Of a stretch of 35,485 nt of DNA, positions 8,861 to 16,725 are shown one piece after another; the first letter of the stretch is position 1, and each line of letters starts with the position of its first letter. The stretch is from Bacillota bacterium (GTDB lineage Bacteria; Bacillota; Limnochordia; DTU080; JAAYLA01): assembly GCA_012522135.1 (NCBI GenBank), contig JAAYLA010000192.1:1-35485 (forward strand), written 5' to 3'. Made by a program: the position numbers and the translations under genes. The notes beneath the pieces were generated by a model that was not told the origin of the DNA, did no database searches, and saw only the letters and a program-made list of their open reading frames with translations.

Positions 8861-9697
8861 TTGTCCGGTTCACGTTATAAGCTCCTTTGGTCGGGAACGT
8901 CCCGCTTCGGCGACCACATCGAAGTCGTCGAAAAGGGCGCCGTAGTCCAGCTGCGAGTAAACGAAGTCTGGCAAGGTGAGTGGAACCGCCGCTCGCCGCT
9001 CCTTTTGCCCACGCCCTACATGCAGCAGATGCTCCTCGCGCTCTGCTACGCTCGGGCGCTGCGGCGCTTTCTGGTCATAGGGCTCGGCACGGGGTGCTTG
9101 CCTAAGGCACTGCGGGCGATCCTGCCCCGCTCCCGGGTCGACGTGGTGGAGATCGATTCCGTCATCGTAGAAGTCGCGAAACGCTTCTTCGGCGTCGTGC
9201 CCGACGACGGCTCGGACCGGCGGCGACCCGGGCTTTACGTCCATGTCGGGGACGGAGTCGAATACGTGCGGCAAACCGAGGAGACGTACGATGCGATCTT
9301 CGTAGACGCCTTCAGCGGCAGCGAGCTGCCCGAAGCCTTCAGAAGCCGGCGCACCGTATACCACCTGCGCAAGCGGCTCGCTCCCGGCGGCGTGTTGGCG
9401 TTCAATTTGTCTCGCCTGGACGCCTTTGCGATAGGTGACGTGGTGGCTCACATCAGCGCCCTCGTGGCTCCGCCCGCGGCCTTCGATCCGAAAAACGACG
9501 AGCGTCACGACGATTTGAATTTGGTCCTCATCGCACCGACGCCGCACAGCAGCCGCCGCATGCGCCAAAGGCGTCTTTTTCTTGAAAGTCACAAGACACG
9601 ACTCGGGATGGACATCGGACAACTTCTAAGGAATGAGCTGCACCCGTCCGCCCTGCGGCACATCACGGAAACTTTTGTTACCCACTTTTTGGTTTGA
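8861..9697 (+). CDS. Spermidine synthase-like methyltransferase-fold protein
   Basis: The protein (278 residues) belongs to the spermidine/spermine synthase superfamily. It shows the Rossmann motif LVIGLGTGCLP, the acidic strand VDVVEIDSVIVEVA, and the active-site stretch YDAIFVDAFSGSELP, where spermidine synthases have the catalytic Asp. The C-terminal half departs from true SpeE, and no SpeD or other polyamine gene is nearby. It may therefore be an aminopropyltransferase, or one of the many uncharacterised relatives often annotated as fused-MFS/spermidine synthase proteins but lacking the membrane part. TTG at 8861 is supported by GGAGGGAG eight bases upstream. No signal peptide or membrane segment is seen. 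Confidence 0.8.
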   Translation: MSGSRYKLLWSGTSRFGDHIEVVEKGAVVQLRVNEVWQGEWNRRSPLLLPTPYMQQMLLALCYARALRRFLVIGLGTGCLPKALRAILPRSRVDVVEIDSVIVEVAKRFFGVVPDDGSDRRRPGLYVHVGDGVEYVRQTEETYDAIFVDAFSGSELPEAFRSRRTVYHLRKRLAPGGVLAFNLSRLDAFAIGDVVAHISALVAPPAAFDPKNDERHDDLNLVLIAPTPHSSRRMRQRRLFLESHKTRLGMDIGQLLRNELHPSALRHITETFVTHFLV

Positions 9698-9707
9698 CTA
9701 GGAGGAT

Positions 9708-9737
9708 TTGGCAGGTCCGATGAGTAAAGATTATACA
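9708..9737 (+). promoter_or_regulatory. Sigma-A-type promoter candidate for the CBM9-like gene
   Basis: TTGGCA (9708-9713, 5/6 to consensus) and TATACA (9732-9737, 4/6) are 18 nt apart. Transcription would begin near 9744 and give a leader of about 125 nt containing the palindrome at 9825. A 20-codon reading frame (9720-9782) overlaps this site, so the two readings compete. Confidence 0.45.
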
Positions 9738-9824
9738 CACAGGTGCCAGTCCGGGGGTCATTTCTTCGCACCGGTCTTTTGAGCGCGTGGGCCGGTACCC
9801 GCGAATGCCCCGTCGGTTCTGGCA

Positions 9825-9836
9825 ATTGTCGACAAT
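9825..9836. promoter_or_regulatory. Perfect 12-bp palindrome, operator candidate
   Basis: ATTGTCGACAAT is perfectly self-complementary. With one mismatch it extends on both sides to an 18-bp near-palindrome (GC-a-core-a-GC). It lies 34 bp before the start of the secreted CBM9-like gene, downstream of the predicted promoter, which suits a repressor operator. Confidence 0.4.
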
Positions 9837-9869
9837 AGCACCAACAACAGATAGCGGGGGGTTTCACAC

Positions 9870-10556
9870 ATGAAGAGGACTCTTTCCATTGCGTTGGTTG
9901 CGCTGTTCGCCCTCGTGTTGGCCGTGCCCGCCTTCGCTCAGGATGCGAAGACGGTTTACAGAGTAAAAGCCACGAAGTTCGCCGAGGCGCCCATTATCGA
10001 CGGCGAGCTCGATGACGCGGCGTGGCTCCAGGCCGCTAAGAACAACTCGGTCGTTGCCGGGTTCGTCAACCATCCCGGCACGATCCTCATGAAGAACCAG
10101 ACCGTCGTCCTCGTAGGCTGGGACGATGAGAACCTCTACCTGGCCTACCTCAACTACCGCGACATGTCTAAGGTGACGCGCTTCGAAGACGGCACGGTCA
10201 GCTTCGGTGCAGAGGAAGAGAACGAGTTCTGGTTCGACTACAACAATTCCGGCATTAACAGCGGCCAGTTTGCATGGGATTCCTACGGTGCGTACACCTC
10301 GCCCTCCGGCCACAGCACCGCCGGCGTGGAGGTTGCCGTGAAGGACACGCCCGTCGGCTGGGTTGCCGAGGTCAAGATCCCCCTCGCCAACCTGCTCGTG
10401 ACGGAGCCGGCCGAAGGCTACGAGCTGGGCTTCATCTTCACCGGCTACAGCACCGAAGAGAACATGTACTTCGGTTGGACGCCGACCTACGGCTCCTTCA
10501 ACAATCCGCCGCGCTGGGGCGTCCTCGAACTGGGTCCGGCCTACACGCCCTGGTAA
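9870..10556 (+). CDS. Secreted carbohydrate-binding (CBM9-like) domain protein
   Basis: This 228-residue exported protein has a signal peptide (core 5-20, likely cleavage after PAFA near 23) followed by one CBM9-like/DOMON-type beta-sandwich (Pfam CBM9_1 type). The domain opens with the hallmark APIIDGELDDAAW (about 39-51) and later shows WVAEVKIPLANLL and the aromatic-rich end YFGWTPTYGSFNNPP, as expected for sugar-binding faces. No catalytic domain is attached, so it is probably a free periplasmic or surface glycan-binding protein. ATG at 9870 follows a G-run (9855-9861). It stands alone between its own promoter and a very strong terminator, consistent with a highly expressed monocistronic transcript. 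The ligand is unknown. Confidence 0.85.
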   Translation: MKRTLSIALVALFALVLAVPAFAQDAKTVYRVKATKFAEAPIIDGELDDAAWLQAAKNNSVVAGFVNHPGTILMKNQTVVLVGWDDENLYLAYLNYRDMSKVTRFEDGTVSFGAEEENEFWFDYNNSGINSGQFAWDSYGAYTSPSGHSTAGVEVAVKDTPVGWVAEVKIPLANLLVTEPAEGYELGFIFTGYSTEENMYFGWTPTYGSFNNPPRWGVLELGPAYTPW

Positions 10557-10585
10557 GAGGGGTATCTGAAACCCGCCACGCGCTC

Positions 10586-10617
10586 AAACGAGGGGGAGCA
10601 AGCGCTCCCCCTCGTTT
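10586..10617 (+). terminator. Strong intrinsic terminator
   Basis: A perfect 14-bp stem, AAACGAGGGGGAGC (10586-10599) with GCTCCCCCTCGTTT (10604-10617), closes a 4-nt AAGC loop, 29 nt after the CBM9-like stop codon. On the plus strand the T-run is part of the stem; the minus strand ends in a matching TTT, so it may also serve the convergent nagA. Confidence 0.9.
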
Positions 10618-10662
10618 CTGTGCGGCATGCGGTTCACCGCTGCTCCGGCAGTTGCACGCGCG

Positions 10663-11820
10663 TCACGGCAAGCTTCCGTAAACGAGTTCTCCCTGCAAGA
10701 AGGTCGCCACGATCTGCAGATCCCCGCTAGTCTGGTCTACGTTGAAGAGGGTCACGTCGGCCCGGTTTCCCGGAGCCACGGCCACATCGGCCAGTCCCAA
10801 CATAGCAGCCGGCCGGTCGGTGGCCAGGCTCACCGCTTCAGCGAGCGAAAGCCCGGCAAAGCGCATCGCGTTCGCGATGCCGACGGGCATCGTCAGGGCG
10901 CTGCCGGCCAAGATGCCTTGGCCGCCGACTACTTGAATTTTTCCTTCCGGGGTCAGCTCGACGTCGACGCCGTTCAGCTGGTAAAAGCCCGGTTCCAGAC
11001 CCGCCATGGCGACAGCGTCCGTTGTGAGTGCGACCCGCTCCAGACCTTTCGCCCGGATCATCACCTTGACCACGGAAGGCGGCAGGTGAAAACCGTCGAT
11101 TATGAGACCTGCCCAAAGCTCATCGCACGCTAGCTGCTCCCATATGTAATTCGGGTGTCGCGGCAGCGTCAGATGGGCACCGTTTCCCAAGTGGGTAGAC
11201 ATCCGAGCGCCGGCCTTGACCGCATCGCGAATCTGCTCGGGCGCGGCGGCCGTATGGCCGATGGCCGCCATCACGCCGTGTTCCGTCAGCTTTTCGATGA
11301 AGGCGGTCGCCTCGGGCCACTCGGGAGAGAGGGTCACGATGCCGATTCGGCCTTCCGCCGCATCCTGCCAGCGCAGGAATTCTTCCCAATCGGGGGGCCG
11401 CACGAAGGCGGGGTGATGGGCGCCCCGGGGGCCGTCCTCCGGTGAGATGAAGGGTCCCTCCACGTGAACGGCTACGACCGACGCGTCCGTCCGCGGCGAC
11501 TCGCGGCAAGCTTGCGCCACGGCGCGCAGCGAACGGACTATGCGCTCCTCGCTGTTGGTGATGATGGTCGGACAGTACCGGGTCACGCCCGTGGACCAAA
11601 GGGCTTCCGTCAGACCTTGGATGCTGTCCGCCGCCGTGGCTTCACCGTTCACGTCGTATCCCGCAAAACCGTTCACTTGGTGGTCGATGAACCCCGGAGC
11701 CAGCCACGGCAGACCGGGCGCGTCCTGGATTGGCTCGATCTGCACCACGTATCCGTCCCGGATCGTCACCTCGCAGGCCTCTTCCGATCCGACCAACCTA
11801 GCTTGCAGCTTCGTCTCCAC
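10663..11820 (-). CDS. nagA: N-acetylglucosamine-6-phosphate deacetylase
   Basis: NagA removes the acetyl group from GlcNAc-6-phosphate, the step before deamination to fructose-6-phosphate, during use of chitin-like or cell-wall amino sugars. The 385-residue amidohydrolase shows PGFIDHQVNG (42-51), similar to the Q-x-N variant of E. coli NagA, metal ligand Glu121 in VEGPFISP, metal histidines His189 (GHTAA) and His210 (THLGNG), DGFHLPP (242-248), and catalytic Asp268 in LTTDAV. GTG at 11820 is preceded by a GGGGGG ribosome site. No nagB is adjacent. It is convergent with the CBM9-like gene, and 200 bp separate it from the divergent EEP gene. Confidence 0.95.
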   Translation of the reverse strand: METKLQARLVGSEEACEVTIRDGYVVQIEPIQDAPGLPWLAPGFIDHQVNGFAGYDVNGEATAADSIQGLTEALWSTGVTRYCPTIITNSEERIVRSLRAVAQACRESPRTDASVVAVHVEGPFISPEDGPRGAHHPAFVRPPDWEEFLRWQDAAEGRIGIVTLSPEWPEATAFIEKLTEHGVMAAIGHTAAAPEQIRDAVKAGARMSTHLGNGAHLTLPRHPNYIWEQLACDELWAGLIIDGFHLPPSVVKVMIRAKGLERVALTTDAVAMAGLEPGFYQLNGVDVELTPEGKIQVVGGQGILAGSALTMPVGIANAMRFAGLSLAEAVSLATDRPAAMLGLADVAVAPGNRADVTLFNVDQTSGDLQIVATFLQGELVYGSLP

Positions 11821-11976
11821 ATCTTGGCCCCCCGATGCGCCCGAAAATGTCCAACCCGCGCGCTTCCCACGTGCGCCGCGGAACGGGCGTTGCGTCCCAG
11901 CATTCGCTTCGCCGCCGGCTAGGTTTTCCCCTCTGTCCCCGTGCGGCCCCGTGCCCTGTCGGTTGGCAATAAAAGG

Positions 11977-11985
11977 TGATATACT
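11977..11985 (+). promoter_or_regulatory. Extended -10 promoter of the EEP/HAD pair
   Basis: TGATATACT contains TG-N-TATACT, an extended -10 element. A second overlapping option is TTGGCA (11963-11968) with GATATT (11986-11991), spaced 17 nt. Either places the transcript start just upstream of the ribosome site at 12006. Confidence 0.5.
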
Positions 11986-12020
11986 GATATTCGCATGCCC
12001 GTCGCAAGGGAGTGGTCTGT

Positions 12021-12803
12021 TTGTCTTTCGTGGTGATGACCTACAACATCCGCGTCGGCCTCGGGTTCGATTACAAGCTGGACGCGCACGATCCGCTCAA
12101 GGGCCTGCGGCGCGTCGCCGATTTCATCCGCGCCCACCAGCCCGACATCGTGGCCCTGCAGGAAGTCGACCGCTTTATGCCCCGTACGGGGAAGGTAGAT
12201 CAGATCGCTTGGCTCGCCGAGCGGTTAGATATGCAGTTCGCCTACTCCCCGTCGTACTTGGGCGAGATCACCCATGCGGGAGGGCGCGCCCGCTACGGAA
12301 ACGGCCTGCTCACCCGCTTTCCCATCGTGTGGTCGGAATCGCACCGCCTGTTCCACCGGGGCTGGCTCCTTCCGGCCGAGGAGAGCTGGGTCAACGAGCC
12401 CCGCTCCGCCCTCGAAGTCCGCGTCGAAATCGAAGGCCAGGCGCTTACAGCTTACTCGGTGCACCTTTCGACTACGACCGATCAGCAAGCCATTCAAGTG
12501 GAACAACTGGCTAAGGTGCTGCGGCAGGTCGATGGCCACCAGGTCATCATGGGCGACTTCAACTGCGGCTTGGACGCGGCCCATATGGCACCGCTCACCG
12601 TCGAGTGGCGCTCCGTGCTCGACGCCGTCGCCGCGCCTTCCGAACGCCGGCTCACCTTTCCATCCGGCGAGGAAAGCCGCATTGCCATCGACCATATCTT
12701 GGTCAGTCAGGGCGTCCGCGTGATCCGCGCCGAAGTCATCGTGGACAAAGAGGGCATCTCGGACCACAACCCCGTCCTCGCCGAACTGGAGCTGGCCGGC
12801 TAG
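12021..12803 (+). CDS. Endonuclease/exonuclease/phosphatase (EEP) family hydrolase
   Basis: This metal-dependent phosphodiesterase or phosphatase (260 residues) belongs to the EEP superfamily that includes ExoIII, DNase I and sphingomyelinases. Family motifs occur in order: MTYNIR with Asn9, ALQEVD with metal Glu48, GNGLLTRFP, YSVHLST with the catalytic His, MGDFNC with Asp and Asn, and IDHILVS followed by SDHNPV with the final Asp-His. There is no signal peptide, so it acts inside the cell. I chose TTG at 12021 because AAGGGAG lies eight bases upstream; the in-frame GTG at 12012 has no ribosome site. The HAD gene follows after 24 nt, forming an operon. The substrate (nucleic acid, phospholipid or small molecule) cannot be told. 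Confidence 0.88.
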   Translation: MSFVVMTYNIRVGLGFDYKLDAHDPLKGLRRVADFIRAHQPDIVALQEVDRFMPRTGKVDQIAWLAERLDMQFAYSPSYLGEITHAGGRARYGNGLLTRFPIVWSESHRLFHRGWLLPAEESWVNEPRSALEVRVEIEGQALTAYSVHLSTTTDQQAIQVEQLAKVLRQVDGHQVIMGDFNCGLDAAHMAPLTVEWRSVLDAVAAPSERRLTFPSGEESRIAIDHILVSQGVRVIRAEVIVDKEGISDHNPVLAELELAG

Positions 12804-12827
12804 AAACAATCTTGGAGGAGAAGGCTA

Positions 12828-13628
12828 TTGGACATAGAGCTTATCGCCTTGGACCTTGACGGCACCCTGCTCGATCCCGGAACACGCATTCAACCTGAAA
12901 CGATCTCCGTGCTCGACCAATTTGTCGCGTCCGGAGGCCTGGTCGTGATCGATACGGGCCGGCCGCTGCCCGCGATCTACAGGATCCTGACCGACAACGG
13001 CGTGCTTCCCGGAAAACCGTATCCTCACGCACTGATCGCCGAGGAGCGGGAGATTTACCTGCGGGGAAGCGACGGGCAGTTCGAGCCGCTGCAGCCTTGG
13101 AACGACGAGATCATCGCAGCGGAAAAGGCGCTGCTTCCTACGGCCCGTGCAATCGCCGCCAAAGTCGAGGCCGAGTTGAAGGATGAGGGGATCACCGGCA
13201 GGGTGCCCGACGTGGCCATGGAAAACGAGCGCGGCTTTGTCGAACGGCACTTTCACCGCCGCGAGCATGCCGAGCGCGCCCGCGAGCTGGCCGAGGCTTA
13301 CCTGTCGGACGGTATTCCTCTGCGGGTGGTGCGAAACAACCGCTTGATTGCCTTCCGCCACCGCGACATCGGTAAGGGAATATTGCTGGCACGCCTAGCG
13401 GAGCTGCTCGATGTACCGCAAAGCAAGGTTTTCGCCGTAGGAGATTCCCACAACGACCTGTGCATGCTCGACGGGCGCTTCGGATTCCAGTCCGGCACCG
13501 TGGCCAACGCCGACCCGGAGATCCAAGAGGTGATCAGACAAAAAGGAGGTCCCATCGCCTCTCAGCCTACGAGTTTGGGCGTTGCGGAGCTGGTGCGGGG
13601 CCTAATGGAAGGAAACAGCGCGCGCTAG
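12828..13628 (+). CDS. Cof-type HAD-IIB family phosphatase
   Basis: This cytosolic sugar-phosphate or nucleotide phosphatase (266 residues) has the full set of HAD motifs. Motif I is LDLDGTLLD with nucleophile Asp9 and acid-base Asp11, motif II is VIDTGRP with Thr43, and motif IV is GDSHNDLCMLD (Gly205, Asp206, Asp210). A lysine in HRDIGKGI just before motif IV serves motif III. The large insert between motifs II and III is the C2 cap of the Cof subfamily. TTG at 12828 follows GGAGGAG at good spacing. It is the second gene after the EEP hydrolase, so the two hydrolases are probably co-expressed. No specific substrate can be assigned. Confidence 0.92.
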   Translation: MDIELIALDLDGTLLDPGTRIQPETISVLDQFVASGGLVVIDTGRPLPAIYRILTDNGVLPGKPYPHALIAEEREIYLRGSDGQFEPLQPWNDEIIAAEKALLPTARAIAAKVEAELKDEGITGRVPDVAMENERGFVERHFHRREHAERARELAEAYLSDGIPLRVVRNNRLIAFRHRDIGKGILLARLAELLDVPQSKVFAVGDSHNDLCMLDGRFGFQSGTVANADPEIQEVIRQKGGPIASQPTSLGVAELVRGLMEGNSAR

Positions 13629-13671
13629 GCAGACGGACGAAAACGCCGGAGGAAATGCCGCCGCCCGCCGC

Positions 13672-14010
13672 CTAATCTTGCTGGGTGAGTTTGTGGACGA
13701 TGCCCATCACACGCTTAACCGGCAGGACAAAGGCAATGCCGCGGCCGGGTTCCGAGAGGTTCGCCGCCTGCTCGATCGCGTCGGTGACCCGCTGCGACAA
13801 GTTGCTGGGCACCAAGGTGAGTAGAATCTCCTTTTCGGGCTCGATGGGAATGTTGAAAAGTCGCATGCGCTCGTGGATGCCGGTACCCCGCCCGTAAACG
13901 ATAGTACCGCCTTCCGCACCCGCCGCACGCGCGGCATCCATCACCGCGCTGGCTACTCCCTTCGAGACGATGGTTACTATCAGATCGAATTCACCTTGGA
14001 CGTCGGCCAT
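13672..14010 (-). CDS. Short P-II-like nitrogen regulatory protein
   Basis: The 112-residue product resembles the P-II (GlnB) fold. It has the conserved first strand FDLIVTIVSKG (8-18), helix VMDAARAAGAEGGTIVYGRG (23-42) leading into a T-loop region, and EKEILLTLVP for the third strand. The canonical uridylylated tyrosine motif is not obvious, so it is probably a divergent member that senses small molecules and binds a membrane or enzyme partner. It is divergent from a DUF554 membrane protein gene with 180-198 bp between. A perfect TATAAT lies only two bases before the ATG on this strand, which is odd for a transcript that needs the AGGAG site at about 12 nt. Confidence 0.82.
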   Translation of the reverse strand: MADVQGEFDLIVTIVSKGVASAVMDAARAAGAEGGTIVYGRGTGIHERMRLFNIPIEPEKEILLTLVPSNLSQRVTDAIEQAANLSEPGRGIAFVLPVKRVMGIVHKLTQQD

Positions 14011-14208
14011 GAATTATACACACTCCTGCACCTTGCTGTGGTGTCAGATACTGAAGAGAGCCCCCGGACAGCGAGCTCGTCTCCCCTGCCATGGTAGCAG
14101 TAGCCATGGCAAAAGACAAGCGTCTAGAGATTTCCTCGGACGGCCCTGGCCTGCGCGCCGGTCCCTTTATCTGGCCGGGCGGCACTCTCGATGGGAGGTT
14201 CACCGGGT

Positions 14209-14913
14209 TTGCCAGGACTGGGAACTGTTGTCAATGTAACCACCGTCGTCGTTGGATCGCTGCTCGGTCTGGCTATCGGCGGCCGGATGCCGGGACGGCT
14301 CAGCGAGATCACCATGCAAGCCGTCGGCGGAGTGACCGTCCTCATCGGCGTCCAAATGGCGTTGGAGGCGAGCGAAGGCCGTTTCGTCATCGCCCTGCTG
14401 GTATCTCTCGTGCTCGGCGCCATCGTGGGCGAGCTGCTCGATATCGAAGGACGGCTCGAGCGCCTAGGCAGACGCCTCGAACAGCGCTTCGCCCGGGACG
14501 GAGACGCCGGGCGGTTCACCAAGGGCTTCATTACGACTTCCCTTCTCTTTTGCGTGGGGCCCATGACCATTCTCGGTTCCATCCACGACGGGCTTTTCGG
14601 CGACGCGACCCTCCTCATGACCAAATCCGTCCTCGACGGCATCAGCGCGATCGCCTTCTCCGCCTCCCTCGGTCTGGGCGTGCTGCTCTCGGCCGGGACG
14701 GTATTCATCGTGCAAGGCAGCCTGACCCTTTTAGCCCAGCTAGTGCACACGTGGATGACCCCTAACGTCGTGCTGCTCGTGACGGCGGCTGGAGGGGTCA
14801 TGATCTTGGGCATCGGGCTGAACATTTGGCAGGTGACCCGCCTGCGCGTGGGCAACATGTTGCCCGCCCTCGTCATCGGGGCAATTTTGGCCTACGTGGT
14901 CTTTCCTTCGTAA
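14209..14913 (+). CDS. DUF554 family integral membrane protein
   Basis: This member of the DUF554 (YdfK/YqgA) family has about six to seven predicted membrane helices and no known biochemical function. The N-terminus, after the start, reads LGTVVNVTTVVVGSLLGLAIG, which matches the family. The central GFITTSLLFCVGPMTILGSI and the C-terminal AGGVMILGIGLNIWQV blocks are also typical. I prefer TTG at 14209, which has GGGAGG ten bases upstream and gives the usual family N-terminus (234 residues). ATG at 14191 would add six residues and has only a weak ribosome site. It is divergent from the P-II-like gene and convergent with the TPR gene five bases away. Confidence 0.88.
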   Translation: MPGLGTVVNVTTVVVGSLLGLAIGGRMPGRLSEITMQAVGGVTVLIGVQMALEASEGRFVIALLVSLVLGAIVGELLDIEGRLERLGRRLEQRFARDGDAGRFTKGFITTSLLFCVGPMTILGSIHDGLFGDATLLMTKSVLDGISAIAFSASLGLGVLLSAGTVFIVQGSLTLLAQLVHTWMTPNVVLLVTAAGGVMILGIGLNIWQVTRLRVGNMLPALVIGAILAYVVFPS

Positions 14914-14918
14914 CCGGG

Positions 14919-15593
14919 TTATGCGGCGAGCCGCGCTTTAAACCATGCCTTCAGTGCCGTGCGCCGCTGCTGCTTCCGCAGGAAACCCGGGTACCCCTTG
15001 TACGTTTCCAGGGCTTCCTCGTACATGTTCCGGGCCCGGTCCCGGTCTCCGGCCTCTTCGTACAGCCTGCCGATCCGGTACAGCACGTCGACCGAGCCGT
15101 ACTGAGCGAGGGCCTCGTCCAGTCCTTCCAACTCGTCGAGGCTTCCCCCCTTCTTCAGCTGATACTCGGCCAAATACACGTACGGCTCACCGTAACCTAC
15201 CTTCGGATTCATCTGCAGCGCTTTCTGCAGTGCCTCTTTGCCTTCATCGAGCCGCCCCAGGTGGAAGTAGGCCGTGCCGAGCCGGTAGTAGGACTGGGAG
15301 TTGTCGAGCCGCTTCGCGGCCAGCTCCAGGTGCTCCGCCGCCTGAGCCCACCTGCGCTTTTCCGCCAAAATCGTCCCGAGCTCCAGGTGGGCGTTGGCGT
15401 CATACGGATTGAGCTCGAGGGTTTGCTTCAGACGCCGGACGGCCCCGGCCTGCCGGAACGGTTTCGACAGGTCCGGCAGCAGGCCTACAAAGCGCATGTC
15501 GATCAAGGAATACAGGACGAGAAGGACGAAAAGCGCGATAAAGGGGTTACCGAAGAGCCGCTGCAAAATGAGAAATCCGAATAGGCCGCGCAC
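14919..15593 (-). CDS. Membrane-anchored TPR protein
   Basis: This 224-residue protein starts with one hydrophobic membrane helix (about 8-30), followed by tetratricopeptide repeats covering roughly residues 48-200. Repeat hallmarks such as AHLELGTILAEKRRWAQAAEHLE, a YYRLGTAYFHLGRLDEGKEAL unit and a VLYRIGRLYEEAGDRDRARN unit are visible. TPRs act as protein-binding scaffolds, here probably on the cytoplasmic face. No enzymatic domain is present. GTG at 15593 is preceded by AGGTGA. It is divergent from the GH18 gene at 15760 with 166 bp between. Its partner is unknown; it could serve cell-envelope assembly. Confidence 0.85.
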   Translation of the reverse strand: MRGLFGFLILQRLFGNPFIALFVLLVLYSLIDMRFVGLLPDLSKPFRQAGAVRRLKQTLELNPYDANAHLELGTILAEKRRWAQAAEHLELAAKRLDNSQSYYRLGTAYFHLGRLDEGKEALQKALQMNPKVGYGEPYVYLAEYQLKKGGSLDELEGLDEALAQYGSVDVLYRIGRLYEEAGDRDRARNMYEEALETYKGYPGFLRKQQRRTALKAWFKARLAA

Positions 15594-15759
15594 CGAATCA
15601 CCTGCTTCCTTTGGTCAGAGCGTACACTACAAATCTAATGTACACGACACGCCGTGCCGTTGCCAGAACTCCTCGGCCCCGGCGCAGGGAAAGACTGGAA
15701 GGCAGCGAAGCCCCAACTTGAGAGCGTCGTCCGGAGCCCTTGAAGGAGGTCCCTGCTCC

Positions 15760-16713
15760 ATGGTTGTCTTCCCTTGGGTGATCGATCGTGAGGAAAGTTT
15801 GGCCGTACTGGAACGCCACGGCGCGCTGTTCACCCATATCAGCCCGGCCGGCACCAAGGTGCTTCCCGACGGCAGCGTGGACCATACCCCCCTTCCCCGT
15901 GCCGTGAAAGCCGCGCAAGACCATGGCCTTAAAGTGTTCCCTCTGGTTACGAACGGCACCTTTACGCTCGAGACCGCGGAAGCCATCTTGAGCGACGGAA
16001 CGGTGCGTGCCCGGGCAGCCGGAGAACTTGCAGCGCTGGCCTTGGACAACGGCTGGGACGGCGTTTGCCTGGATTTCGAAGGCCCTTGGGCGCTGCGCTC
16101 CGAGTACACCGATTTCGTGCGCCGTCTATGTGAAAAGCTGCAGCCCAGGGGACGGCAGGTCGCCATAGCCGTGGCCGCCCAGACCGAGCACCCCGCGGGG
16201 TCGGGGACGGACGCTACTTGGGCCGATCCGTACGACTACCCCGCGCTGGGCCGGCTCGTCGACCTTTTTATCCCCATGGGCTACGACTTCCACGGCATCA
16301 ACACGCCGCCCGGTCCTGTGGGGCCCGCCTGGTGGCTGCGGCAGGTGCTCCGCCACACGCTCTCGTGCGTGCCCCGCGGCAAGACCGTCCTCGGCCTGCC
16401 CCTCTACGGCTACCGGTGGCGGCAAAGGCCCGACGGCGGCTGGCAAGGCGAGTACGTCACCTATGAAATCGCCGAGAAGCTGCGCCGGGAAGTGCAGGCT
16501 CCGCTCCTTTGGGACTACGACGCCCTGAGCCGCACCTACTCGTTTACGGACGAAGAGGGCCGGCTGAACGTGGTCCACTTCGACGACGTGGAGTCCGTAG
16601 GCCGCCGCCTCGAGCTTATACGGGAGTACAAGCTGGCAGGCGTCGCCTTCTGGTGCTTGGGCCTGGGCGATCCTCAGTTCTGGCCGCAGCTGGCGCATTT
16701 TTTGGGGAAGTAG
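15760..16713 (+). CDS. GH18 family glycoside hydrolase without signal peptide
   Basis: This 317-residue TIM-barrel protein belongs to GH18, close to the YaaH/SleL-type cortex hydrolases and chitinase-like proteins. The catalytic motif is DGVCLDFEG (100-108) with acid Glu107 and supporting Asp105. IPMGYDFHG (171-179) supplies the conserved Met, Tyr and Asp of the barrel, and VLGLPLYGYRW and the FWCLGLGD end are typical. Such enzymes cut beta-1,4 links next to N-acetylglucosamine. ATG at 15760 is fixed by GAAGGAGGT nine bases upstream. Unlike most relatives there is no signal peptide, LysM domain or membrane anchor, so it may act in the cytoplasm, mother cell or spore. Confidence 0.9.
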   Translation: MVVFPWVIDREESLAVLERHGALFTHISPAGTKVLPDGSVDHTPLPRAVKAAQDHGLKVFPLVTNGTFTLETAEAILSDGTVRARAAGELAALALDNGWDGVCLDFEGPWALRSEYTDFVRRLCEKLQPRGRQVAIAVAAQTEHPAGSGTDATWADPYDYPALGRLVDLFIPMGYDFHGINTPPGPVGPAWWLRQVLRHTLSCVPRGKTVLGLPLYGYRWRQRPDGGWQGEYVTYEIAEKLRREVQAPLLWDYDALSRTYSFTDEEGRLNVVHFDDVESVGRRLELIREYKLAGVAFWCLGLGDPQFWPQLAHFLGK

Positions 16714-16725
16714 CCGCTCGTACCG

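Noticed and set aside
9730-14020. Same 11-mer ATTATACACAC in the 9.7-kb and 14.0-kb spacers
   Set aside because: An AT-rich 11-mer shared twice may come from -10 elements; flanks do not match.
15614-15649. GTACAC direct repeat in the TPR/GH18 spacer
   Set aside because: Two six-base copies 18 bp apart are too short to call; no palindrome or promoter goes with them.
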